Assembly: GCA_963844235.1 (NCBI GenBank)
Contig: CAWJNF010000004.1
Coordinates: 310,001 to 374,000, forward strand
Length of the DNA stretch: 64,000 nucleotides
DNA from: CAWJNF01 sp963844235
GTDB taxonomy: Bacteria > Actinomycetota > Thermoleophilia > Gaiellales > Gaiellaceae
Direction of reading: 5' to 3'
Numbering within the stretch: position 1 is the stretch's first letter; every line of letters starts with the position of its first letter. Of this stretch, positions 8,171 through 15,624 are shown one piece after another. The position numbers and the translations under genes are program-made. The notes under the pieces were generated by a model, which was not told the origin of the DNA, did not search any database, and worked only from the letters and a program-made list of their open reading frames with translations.

Positions 8171-8556
8171 CTAATCCGCATGTGCCCGTAGCAGCGCCTC
8201 CGCGGCCGGCAGGTGCTCGTGCCGATCGAGTAGCTGCGCGAGCGCCCAGGCCGCCTGCTCGCGTCGAGGGCCGGCGAGCATCAAGACGAGCGCGAGCACG
8301 GCCTGCACCTCCGCAGCCTCCACGTCCCGAGTCTCCTGGCAGTAGCGGGCATGCCAGCGCAGCGCAGCCCCCGCCGGAAGCGTCCTTCGTCCCCGTCGTG
8401 GCCAAACAGCAGCACGAGCTGGAGAGCGTCCGCCAGACCGACATGCTCAAGCTCGGCGGCCGCCGAGAGGGCGTGCAGGGTGTTGCCTTGGTCGAGGGCT
8501 TTGCGGAAGCGAGCGTACGGGTGGCCTTGCGCTGTCAACGGAACGCATGTTCGCAT
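8171..8556 (-). pseudogene. frameshifted hypothetical protein gene
   Basis: Two minus-strand frames join into one sensible protein. The first (8556 to about 8365) gives an Ala/Leu-rich segment RFRKALDQGNTLHALSAAAE and ends in FRRGLR. The second (about 8365 to stop 8171) continues RWHARYCQETRDVEAAEVQA and ends LLRAHAD. The frame changes at a GC-rich repeat (GGGGGCTGCGCTGCGCTGG, about 8355-8375). Composition and helix pattern stay coherent across the join, which argues that this was one helical protein of about 128 residues. Start uncertain. It could be an assembly error instead of decay. Confidence 0.6.
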
Positions 8557-8673
8557 ACCCGCGATGGCGAAACCTCCACGTTGTCAAGCCGGAGATCGCG
8601 GCTCATCGCGGAAAATCGGCGTGGCCCAATCGGCCATCTCGACGGACGGCACCCGATCTGATGGACTACCAGG

Positions 8674-8873
8674 ATGGTCTTCTACGGCCTTCTCGACCAC
8701 GGCCTCAGCGAGGTCATCGAGTTCTACCCGTCCAGGCAGGCGGCCGAGCGGGAACTCGCCGAGATCCGGACGAGCCCGGTTGGGTCGAGAAGCTCGAGAT
8801 CGTAGTCGTGGACTTCTCGGGTGCCGAGCCGGTCGTCACGCGGGGCGTGCGGTCGAGCCTACCGATGAGCTGA
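8674..8873 (+). pseudogene. frameshifted small alpha/beta protein gene
   Basis: The first frame reads MVFYGLLDHG, EVIEFYPSRQ, AERELAEI from 8674. A one-base shift near 8766 then gives DEPGWVEKLEIVVVDFSG, ending at the TGA at 8871-8873. The combined pattern (short strand, then a residue-tagged helix of the EAE..L type, then DEPxWxxxLxVxxxxF) is that of a common small actinobacterial hypothetical protein of about 65 residues. Function unknown. Confidence 0.5.
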
Positions 8874-8955
8874 TTTCCGGGAATCGTGTCCGTGTGGAAG
8901 CCTCTCCGTAACGACGTTGGCACCGGCTCGGGTCGCGGGGGCCGGGGTTCCCGGC
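8871..8955 (+). repeat. dispersed repeat R2, copy d
   Basis: Left-extended R2 copy matching 5101-5178: GAATCGTGTCCGTGTGGA, then CGACGTTGGCACCGGCTCGG, then a G-rich core. It begins at the stop codon of the broken gene before it. Confidence 0.6.
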
Positions 8956-8975
8956 CCGCCCTGGAGTGCGAGGAC

Positions 8976-9152
8976 TTACCGCCGGAGGCTTGCTATGAAG
9001 CGCTTAAGCGCGCGGCGGAGGAACGGGAGGGCGCGCGCCACGCTCTCCTCGGGCGCCTCCGGCCAGACACCGACATGCCCGGGCCCGGCGAAGTAGACGG
9101 CCTGGCCGTCCGGAATCATCGAAGTCAGCGGGTCCGCCCGCGGGTTCGCCAT
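8976..9152 (-). pseudogene. C-terminal fragment of an alpha/beta hydrolase
   Basis: A 58-codon frame beginning MANPRADPLTSMIPDGQA and containing FAGPGHVGVW-EAPEESVARALPFL, the layout of the catalytic-His loop and last helix of alpha/beta hydrolases. An N-terminal hydrolase fragment lies upstream on the same strand at 9895-9990, with an unrelated opposite-strand nuclease remnant between them. The two could be halves of one gene split by an insertion. No start signal is visible. Confidence 0.45.
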
Positions 9153-9157
9153 ACAGG

Positions 9158-9840
9158 TTGATGCAGATGAACCTGTGCCTGTCCGGTCTGGCCAGCTGCT
9201 CCGGCAAGGTGGCGTACCCGGCGGTGGTGGAGGAGGCGGTGGCCATGATCCGTAAAGCGCACCCGGACGCGATCACCTTCGACGAGGCCTGCGGGGGTGA
9301 CGTCGCGCTGTTCGCCCGGCGGACCAGTTACCACCTGCGCTTCTCGAGGGTGATCTATCTTGGCGAGCCCCTACCCTGCGTCCAGCCGGGCGGCGCGCGG
9401 ACTTTTCGGTGACGCGGTGCTCACCAAGGAAGCCATCGAGAGCTCCGACAGCCAGGATTTCGCGGCACAGCGCGGCATCGAGCGGCGCCGGTGGCTGTGC
9501 GTCGCCACCCGAGTCGGCGTCGAGGTCTTGCACCGCCCACCTGAGCACACGCACGACCATTGAAGCTCGCCGGGAACGACGCGCAGTGCCGCGAACTCCC
9601 GGCGCTCCTTGTACGTCCCGCGGCCGCTCGGAGCGTCATCTTCGGGGGTGACGTCAACCGCCTCCTCCTCCTACGCCCCTGCCGAGCAGCTGGACCCGCA
9701 CGGACAGGTCCGCCGGTCAGGCTCCCGGGCATCAGCACGTCTACGGAAGCGGCGGGCTGCGCTCGCCCTCGGTGGAGTGGTGCCGGCCACGCACAGCGAC
9801 CACGACGTCCTGCTCGTCCGCGCGCACCTAGCACCGCCTA
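9158..9840 (+). pseudogene. multiply frameshifted endonuclease/exonuclease/phosphatase-family gene
   Basis: Consecutive pieces in shifting frames assemble into one protein: GKVAYPAVVEEAVAMIRKAH, then DEACGGDVALFARRT and FSRVIYLGE (to about 9395), then RGLFGDAVLTKEAI and RRRWLCVATRVGVEV (to about 9530), then TAHLSTR, then AGNDAQCRELPALL and ARSVIFGGDVN (9560-9660), then GGVVPATHSDHDVLLVRA (near 9770-9830). The order matches the endonuclease/exonuclease/phosphatase fold (E in the first third, the TAHL strand, GGDVN, and a final SDHD motif). At least three frameshifts are needed, so it cannot make an intact enzyme. Confidence 0.65.
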
Positions 9841-9894
9841 TCTTCGGCGGGGGGAGCCGCACCATCCGGGGTCACAGCACACAGCACTGCTCGA

Positions 9895-9990
9895 TCAGCG
9901 CCACGACCCCGCGCGCAGCAACACGAGCGGGAAGCCCTCGCCGACGACCGCGTAATGAAGTGCGAAGCCCGCGCGCTCCAGCCGTGCCAT
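9895..9990 (-). pseudogene. N-terminal fragment of an alpha/beta hydrolase
   Basis: The 31-codon frame starts MARLERAGFALHYAVVGEGF and PLVLL, the standard first strands of an alpha/beta hydrolase before the oxyanion HG motif, then stops. The HG motif itself is lost (LLRAGSWR, stop). It may belong with the fragment at 8976-9152. Confidence 0.45.
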
Positions 9991-10077
9991 CGCTCCAGGC
10001 TAGCCCCACTGGGCCGACACCGCGCCTCGACCCTGCGCCACCAGCCCCGACTACGTCCGCGACCTGGGTCATCCCCT

Positions 10078-10117
10078 GCGACGTTGGCACTAGCCTCGGC
10101 TCGGGGGGCCCCAGGCC
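10078..10117 (+). repeat. dispersed repeat R2, diverged copy
   Basis: GCGACGTTGGCACTAGCCTC followed by GGCTCGGGGGGCCCCAGGCC: the left half of R2 with a decayed G-rich core. Confidence 0.45.
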
Positions 10118-10273
10118 TAGGGACCCTCTGTCGACGGAAGCCATATCCCGGGGTCGTGAGGGCGCAGGGCCCGCTACGGCGCTCCGACGCCGGTTGAGGA
10201 GGCTGACCGGACTGGCCCACACGCTGGCCCGCAAGGGCTGCAAGGCCGCTCCGCGCCACGGAACAGCTGCTGT

Positions 10274-10338
10274 CTTCAAAACCGGTGCGGGCGTGCAACC
10301 CACGCCTCGGTAGGTTCGACTCCTGCGCCGCTCCGTAG
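10274..10338 (+). tRNA. 3' part of a tRNA-Sec gene (probable remnant)
   Basis: CTTCAAA (anticodon UCA at 10276-10278) is followed by ACCGGTG, a long variable-arm hairpin (GCGTGCAACCCACGC), a perfect T arm (GTAGG/TTCGACT/CCTGC) and an acceptor strand GCCGCTCC plus G. Those are features of bacterial selenocysteine tRNA. The 5' side does not fit: no GGAGCGGC acceptor partner lies upstream, and the left anticodon stem cannot pair properly. I therefore call it a 3' remnant, such as a tRNA-targeting element leaves behind. A second, more decayed copy is at 24861-24911. No CCA is encoded. Confidence 0.5.
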
Positions 10339-10444
10339 AGCCAAGAAACGGCCTCGGCCGACGCGCGCGACCAGAGCCCATGTTCTTCGGAGACGAGCCG
10401 CTCGATGGTCTGGTGGAGCTGGGAATCGTTCTTCGGCGGGCTCC

Positions 10445-11533
10445 TCAGGCAACGGCCAGCTCGGCCAGTTCCGCTTCGGAGAGGCCGAGCGCCTCGCCGG
10501 TAGCGACGAGTTCCTGCCACGTCGTCTCGTCGAGTGGGATTCCGCCAGAAAGACGGCGCGCAGCCGTCGTCCGCTCCGGGTCACCGGGCACGAGCACCGG
10601 CGCAGCATCAATGGCCGGTCGGCATGACCGTACGTAGTCGAGGAACCCGTCGATCTCGTTCGTCAGCCAGTCGTCCCCTACGAGCCTGACCGGATCGATG
10701 ACGACGGAAAGCATGCTGTTGACGATCGTGTACTGACCCTGCCTTTCGGGGCGGCCAGTGCCGCCACCCGCGAGGACGCCGGCCAGCAACTCGGCTGCGA
10801 GCATCAGGCAGTACCCCTTGTGCCCGCCGAACGGAAGCAGCGCTCCGATCGGTGCGCCGCCAGTTGTGACGACGGCGCCGGCGTCGGTTGTTGGGTTGCC
10901 GTCGGCGTCGATGGCGACACCCGCCGCGAGCTCGCGGCGTTCGTTGAACGCGACGCGTACCTTGCCGAGCGCGATCGCGCTCGTGGCGAGGTCGGCAACG
11001 AGCGGCGGCTGCGTCGTCGTCCCGGGGAACCCGATGCAGATCGGGTTGGTGAGGAACCTCGCCTCGATCCCGCCATGCGGCGCGACAACAGGTGGATGTC
11101 CGGTCACGTTGACGAAGTGGATAGAGACGAGGCCGGCCTCGATTGCCTGCTCGGCGTAGGCTCCGATGCGCCCGAGGTGGTAGCTGTCGCGCAACGTCGC
11201 GATGACGGTGCCAGACATGCGCGCGCGCTCGATCAGGCATCCGACGAGCTCGCTGCCGACGCGCTGACCGAAGCCCATGTCGCCGCTGAAGCGCATGAAC
11301 GCGCCGCCGTCCTCAAGCAGGCGAAGGCCGGAGTTCGGCGACATCCTCCGACCGCGCATGTCGGCGACGTAGCGGGGTAGCATCCCGATGCCGTGGCTGT
11401 CGTGGCCGCGCAGGTTCGCGGCGACGAGATGGTCGGCAACGATCGTGGCTTCGGCACTTCGGGCTCCGGCTGCGCAGAGGATCGCCGTGGCGACGGCACG
11501 CAGTCCGCTCGCCGTGCTCTCCAATCCATTCAT
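10445..11533 (-). CDS. malate/L-lactate dehydrogenase-family (Ldh2) oxidoreductase
   Basis: A 362-residue NAD(P)-dependent 2-hydroxyacid/ureidoglycolate/sulfolactate-type dehydrogenase of the Ldh2/MDH2 family, which is unrelated in fold to classical LDH. Family marks seen are RGHDSHG (active-site His region, about residue 45), DSYHLGRIGAYAE (about 116), a FPG loop after TNPI, and GGHKGYCLMLAAELLAG (about 250). Length fits the family (330-370). Start taken at ATG 11533 (MNGLES); a GTG-type extension of 12 codons is possible. Preceded on the same strand by the anti-sigma/sigma pair. It lies in the putative island, where 2-hydroxy- or 2-oxo-acid turnover would match the nearby aminotransferase. 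Confidence 0.85.
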   Translation of the reverse strand: MNGLESTASGLRAVATAILCAAGARSAEATIVADHLVAANLRGHDSHGIGMLPRYVADMRGRRMSPNSGLRLLEDGGAFMRFSGDMGFGQRVGSELVGCLIERARMSGTVIATLRDSYHLGRIGAYAEQAIEAGLVSIHFVNVTGHPPVVAPHGGIEARFLTNPICIGFPGTTTQPPLVADLATSAIALGKVRVAFNERRELAAGVAIDADGNPTTDAGAVVTTGGAPIGALLPFGGHKGYCLMLAAELLAGVLAGGGTGRPERQGQYTIVNSMLSVVIDPVRLVGDDWLTNEIDGFLDYVRSCRPAIDAAPVLVPGDPERTTAARRLSGGIPLDETTWQELVATGEALGLSEAELAELAVA

Positions 11534-11615
11534 CAGCCGCGTGAGTCTACGGTCGCGACCCCCTGCCACACACCAGAGTTCAGCAGGCTCGACTCCACGG
11601 TCGAAGGTTGCGCGC

Positions 11616-12602
11616 CTACCTGCCGCTGCTCGGCTCCGGTGGCTGGGCAGGTGTCCGGTGCTTAAGGGGTCTCGCGTTCTCGGGCGCGACGGGGGCCGGG
11701 GTAGCGCCGGGGTTCGAGTACGCGACTGTGTACGTCCAGGCTGAGGCGCTGGTGCCCCAGGTCACGGCGATCTCACGGACGATGCCGTCGGCGCCGACTG
11801 TCACGGCGACGGCGAGAGGTGCGGCCGGGTCCGCAGCCTCGTCGTGGGCCACGTAGCCGAACGGGAGGACCCGGATCGGCTGGCCTTCCTTGAAGCCCGA
11901 CTCCCTGGCGACCAGCCCAGCCGCAACGGTGCCGCTGTAGACGGTTGAGCCGTCGCCAAGCCGGCGAGTCGTCAAGCCGTTCATGCCGCCGGTGATCCTG
12001 CGCAGCGTCACGCCGCCGATGTCCTCGTGCACGGCGGCGAGGTACTCGTCGGGTGTCGTGCCGCTATCCGGATCGATGTTCGCCGGGTCACCGAGGACGA
12101 GCCACCCGCCGTTGGCGGGGTCAGGCCCGTAGAGCGTGCCGTCGACGACGCGTAGCTCGAGCCCGTCGTCACGCGAGACGGCCAGATCGCTGCCGTTCCA
12201 GCGAATCGTGGTTCCCGCCCAGGCCCTGCCGTTGTGGGTGATGCGGACGATCGCGGTACCGGACCGCTCAGCGGAGGCCGCAGTGACGGTCGCGGCCTTC
12301 TTGACTGCAGCGGCTGCGTTCTCGATACCGGGGCCACCATCGGGCGAAACGATCGTCAGGAATACCGCCGCGGCAGCCCCGGCGGCGAGCGTCACACCGG
12401 CAAGCGAGACACCCGCGCGGCGCCGCGCTTGGGGTCTTCCGGTCCGTGACCGCCGCGCGCCCGCGTCCATGGCGACGTCCGCGACAGCCGTGGCGAGCTG
12501 CGCGCCCACCGCTTCGGCGGTTGCGTCGACCAACTGCGCAAAACCCGCCCTGGTGCGCGGGTTCGCCCGGCGCAGGGCCTGCACGCTCTCAGACGTCTTC
12601 AC
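11616..12602 (-). CDS. membrane-anchored anti-sigma-factor-like protein
   Basis: A 328-residue protein with a GTG start at 12602 preceded by GAAGGAGGGGCA. It overlaps the upstream sigma gene by four bases (GTGA), so the two are translationally coupled. The N-terminal 60 residues are charged and cytoplasmic-looking. Residues about 65-82 form one membrane segment (GVSLAGVTLAAGAAAAVFLT). The remaining 245 residues are a predicted extracytoplasmic beta-rich domain (IRWNGSDLAVSRDDGLELRV, DGTLYGPDPANGGW). This topology plus coupling to an ECF sigma gene is typical of an anti-sigma partner. No zinc-binding HxxxCxxC motif is present, so it is not a ZAS-type anti-sigma factor. Confidence 0.7.
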   Translation of the reverse strand: MKTSESVQALRRANPRTRAGFAQLVDATAEAVGAQLATAVADVAMDAGARRSRTGRPQARRRAGVSLAGVTLAAGAAAAVFLTIVSPDGGPGIENAAAAVKKAATVTAASAERSGTAIVRITHNGRAWAGTTIRWNGSDLAVSRDDGLELRVVDGTLYGPDPANGGWLVLGDPANIDPDSGTTPDEYLAAVHEDIGGVTLRRITGGMNGLTTRRLGDGSTVYSGTVAAGLVARESGFKEGQPIRVLPFGYVAHDEAADPAAPLAVAVTVGADGIVREIAVTWGTSASAWTYTVAYSNPGATPAPVAPENARPLKHRTPAQPPEPSSGR

Positions 12603-13231
12603 TGCCCCTCCTTCGCAAGAGCGTTCATCGTGTGCGGCCTTGAGGCGCCGGCTGGACTGAGCAGGTTGAAGTCGCCGGCGCCTCCCGAGGCCACCCGAGT
12701 CGACTGTTCGCCTGCATCTCGGGCGAGAAGTTCCTCGTAGATAGTGCGGAAGCGACGCCGGGCTCGGTGCAGCCGTCCTCGTGCCGTCACTGTCAGGCAA
12801 CCCACGACGGCCGCGATCTGCGCCGGGGCGAGGCCCTCCCACTCCGCCAGCAGCAGAACCTCGCGATCGCCCGGGCCGAGACACCGAAGCGTCTCGCGCA
12901 CGAGCACCGTCTCAGCATCCTCCGCCGGCTGTGCCTGCGTACCCGACGCCGCGTCGAGCGCCAGCCGTTCGTGCAGCGCGGAGCGACGGCGGCTCGATCG
13001 CCGCTGGTTCGCCATCACGCGCCGCGCGGTCGCATAGAGCCACACCCGCCTCGCGTCGCCCTCCGGGAGCTCATCCAGACGCCGCCACGCCGTCAGGAAC
13101 ACTTCGGCCACCGCATCCTGTGCGTCGCTCGCGGATCCCGCCCGCCAGCCGCAGTAGGCAACGACGTCCGAGCTATAGGCCGCGAACAACGCGTTGAAGC
13201 GTTGCCTTCGCTCGCTTTGGGCTTCGGTCAT
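12599..13231 (-). CDS. ECF-type RNA polymerase sigma factor
   Basis: A 210-residue sigma-70-family factor of the extracytoplasmic-function group. Start ATG 13231 follows a perfect AGGAGG. Region 2 (residues about 10-80) contains DAQDAVAEVFLTAWRRLDEL, the -10 recognition helix region. Region 4 (about 120-175) contains LGPGDREVLLLAEWEGLAPA followed by the RGRLHRARRR helix for -35 binding. A short Ala/Gly tail follows. The downstream coupled gene encodes its probable membrane-anchored regulator. The regulon is unknown. Confidence 0.9.
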   Translation of the reverse strand: MTEAQSERRQRFNALFAAYSSDVVAYCGWRAGSASDAQDAVAEVFLTAWRRLDELPEGDARRVWLYATARRVMANQRRSSRRRSALHERLALDAASGTQAQPAEDAETVLVRETLRCLGPGDREVLLLAEWEGLAPAQIAAVVGCLTVTARGRLHRARRRFRTIYEELLARDAGEQSTRVASGGAGDFNLLSPAGASRPHTMNALAKEGQ

Positions 13232-14019
13232 ACGTTCAACCTCCTGCCGGAAACGGATCGGAGAACGGGCTCTCACTCCGTCCATGTCCGGAAGGCTCGA
13301 AACCGTTTGACTCTCGTACCAGCATTCTCTCAGCGAGTTTCGTCGAGTCACCGCGAGGCAGGTGCTGCGATGGTGCGACCGGTGCCGCTGAATCACGCCA
13401 CTGCCTCAGCCCGGTCGAGCCCCGTGGCGCTCGGAGTTCTCGCGATCGAGCTCGATTTAGACGGCTTGCCACTCGCGAGCCGATCAGCCGGGAAGGCGCG
13501 TGACCGAGCGCATCAGGTCCTCGACCGCACCAGCGCCTCGTCCGCTGCCTTCCTCGAGGCGTAGCTATCGGCCTGAGCCCGGAGCGTGACGTGGGCCGCC
13601 GCGCGAGTCGTTGGGCACGACCAGCATGGACTCTCGAATGAAGCGTGATGTTTGAGCCGGCCAATACGCGGCTATGATCCGGACGACGGGCGAGGCTGGG
13701 ACGGGAGACATCGAACGCCGTTCGCCACACGCGGGCTGTGATGGGCGAGATCCGCTCGCTCCGCTCTGCAGCTCGGCGCCGCCCGCGTGTTCGTTGGCGG
13801 GCATCCACACGAGCGGGGAGCCTTCGGGTCGCGCGAGGCGATCGTCGAGGCGACGACGCACCCCGCGATCGGAGATCCTGGCCCGCGTCTCGGCCCGAGC
13901 TCGGTACCCGATGAGCGGGATCGGGAACGCGAGCCTGCCGGCCGCCGAACTCCCCGGGCCTCCGACCGTGCCACTGAAGAGCGTTACTCCGGCGTAACCA
14001 CAGGAGAGAGGAAGCAGAA
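13232..14019. other. 788-base noncoding stretch
   Basis: No supported gene despite open frames in several phases. A loose sigma-70-like element (TTGAGC, 15 bases, TATGAT, 13652-13678) points toward the aminotransferase, but its spacing is poor and it is 340 bases from the start codon. Confidence 0.4.
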
Positions 14020-15348
14020 ATGGCACAGACGTCGACAGAGCACGATCAGCTCGCGACCTGGGACGAAGAGCACCTCCTGCATCCCTGGAGCTTTGACGGT
14101 CCATCATTGATGATCGTCAAAGGTGAAGGCTCACTCTACTGGGACGCTGACGGCCGTGAATATATTGACGGTCTTGGAAGCATTCAGTTATGCGAGGTTG
14201 GTCACGGGCGCACGGAGCTTGCGGAGGTTGCCGCTGCCCAAATGGCTCAGCTCGAATTTGCTCCACTCTTTTGGAATTTCGTCAACGAGCCTGCTGCTCG
14301 CCTAGCACATCGCCTTGCGGAGCTAGCTCCAGAGAAGCTAACTCATACCTTCTTTACCAACGATGGTTCCGAGAGCTGCGAAACGGCGATCAAGACAGTT
14401 CGGAACTACCACCACATCAGAGACGAGGGCAGTCGTCAAACGATCCTGTCATTGCGCCGAGCCTACCACGGAATGACCTATGGCGCTCTGGCGGCTAGTG
14501 GCCTCGAGGGAATGAAGAAAGGCTTCGGCGATCTACCGCCAAACTTTGTCCAACTCTCCACACCGTATCCGTTCCGAGCCGAGTTCCCAGATCAGGGAGC
14601 CGGCCCCGTCGACTACTGCTTGCGAGAGTTGGAAGAAGTGATCGAGCGGGTAGGCCCAAAGAACATCGCAGCTTTCATAGGAGAGCCGGTGCTCACCGTT
14701 GGCGGTGTGATCGTTCCACCCGAAGAGTACTGGCCGAAAGTGGCAGAGATGTGCCGCGAGCATGGCATTCTCATGATCGCGGACGAAGTAGTGACGGCGT
14801 TTGGGCGCCTCGGGGAATGGTTCGCCTCTGCGACCTACGAGCCCGACGTCATCGCCTTCGCCAAGGGCGTGACGAGCGGTTACGTCCCCCTTGGCGGGGT
14901 CCTCGTCTCAGAGGAGATCGCCCACACTGTTCGGTCTGCGGAATCGGGATTCCTCCACGGTTTCACGTACAGCGGCCATCCTGTTGCTTGCGCTGTCGGA
15001 CTCCGGAATATCGACATCATCGAGCGGGAACGCCTTCCGGAGAACGCGGTGGAGGTTGGCTCGTACCTCCTGAACCGCCTGAAGAGTCTGGAGAACTTGC
15101 CAGTCGTTGGCGAAGTGCGAGGTGCCGGGCTTCTCGTTGGCATCGAACTCGTGCGTGATAAGACTACCCGTGCGCCGCTCGAGCTACGCCGACAAGAGAT
15201 CGCCAATCGCATACGGGATGAGGAGGGCGTCATTGTTCGCAGTATATTGCAGAACATCATCATTGCTCCTTGCTTGACACTGACTCACAGTGAAGCGGAT
15301 CGGATAGCCGACGGCATTGAAAGAGTGCTTGCCACCATCGAGCCGTGA
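14020..15348 (+). CDS. class III PLP-dependent aminotransferase
   Basis: A 442-residue fold-type I aminotransferase of class III (omega-amino acid:pyruvate, beta-alanine or taurine type). It has the PLP-binding Asp in MIADEVVTAFGR (Asp255), the Schiff-base Lys in FAKGVTSGY (Lys282) and the phosphate-binding region NDGSESCETAIK. The ribosome site AGGAGAGAGG precedes the ATG. Base composition is clearly less G+C-rich than the neighbours (stretches near 53 percent, with TA-rich codons such as GAATATATT), which points to recent acquisition. Placed between an Ldh2-type dehydrogenase and a peptide-type ABC importer, it probably deaminates an imported amine or omega-amino acid. Confidence 0.9.
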   Translation: MAQTSTEHDQLATWDEEHLLHPWSFDGPSLMIVKGEGSLYWDADGREYIDGLGSIQLCEVGHGRTELAEVAAAQMAQLEFAPLFWNFVNEPAARLAHRLAELAPEKLTHTFFTNDGSESCETAIKTVRNYHHIRDEGSRQTILSLRRAYHGMTYGALAASGLEGMKKGFGDLPPNFVQLSTPYPFRAEFPDQGAGPVDYCLRELEEVIERVGPKNIAAFIGEPVLTVGGVIVPPEEYWPKVAEMCREHGILMIADEVVTAFGRLGEWFASATYEPDVIAFAKGVTSGYVPLGGVLVSEEIAHTVRSAESGFLHGFTYSGHPVACAVGLRNIDIIERERLPENAVEVGSYLLNRLKSLENLPVVGEVRGAGLLVGIELVRDKTTRAPLELRRQEIANRIRDEEGVIVRSILQNIIIAPCLTLTHSEADRIADGIERVLATIEP

Positions 15349-15624
15349 GAACCCATGGATTCCAACACGGCATCCGGCTGCCGCGGCGCCGTTTCCTCGA
15401 TCAGCGGTCTGGTGTTTCGCAGACGCCGACGCGTATCCACGGCCGTTCGCCGGCGCGCTCGCCGGAGCCGACTACAACCGTGACTGCATTCGTTTCGCGC
15501 CGCTCGACCGCAACAGCAACCAGGGCTTCCAGTGCCGTCAACCGGGCCGCGGTGCGCTGCGCCGGTACGCCCGCTACCTTCCCCGTTGGCTAGACCACCC
15601 GCCCAGTAAAGAGAAGGAGGACAC

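Larger units (their letters stand above)
9991..10444. other. intergenic stretch holding a tRNA-Sec remnant
   Basis: No protein gene supported. It contains an R2-like core (10078-10117) and the tRNA-like element at 10274-10338. Confidence 0.45.

Noticed and set aside
10200..10273. A complete selC (tRNA-Sec) gene starting here
   Set aside because: No 5' acceptor strand pairing with GCCGCTCC and no D arm or proper anticodon stem can be drawn from the upstream bases.
13652..13678. TTGAGC-15-TATGAT as promoter of the aminotransferase
   Set aside because: Spacer is two bases short and the box is about 340 bases from the start codon.
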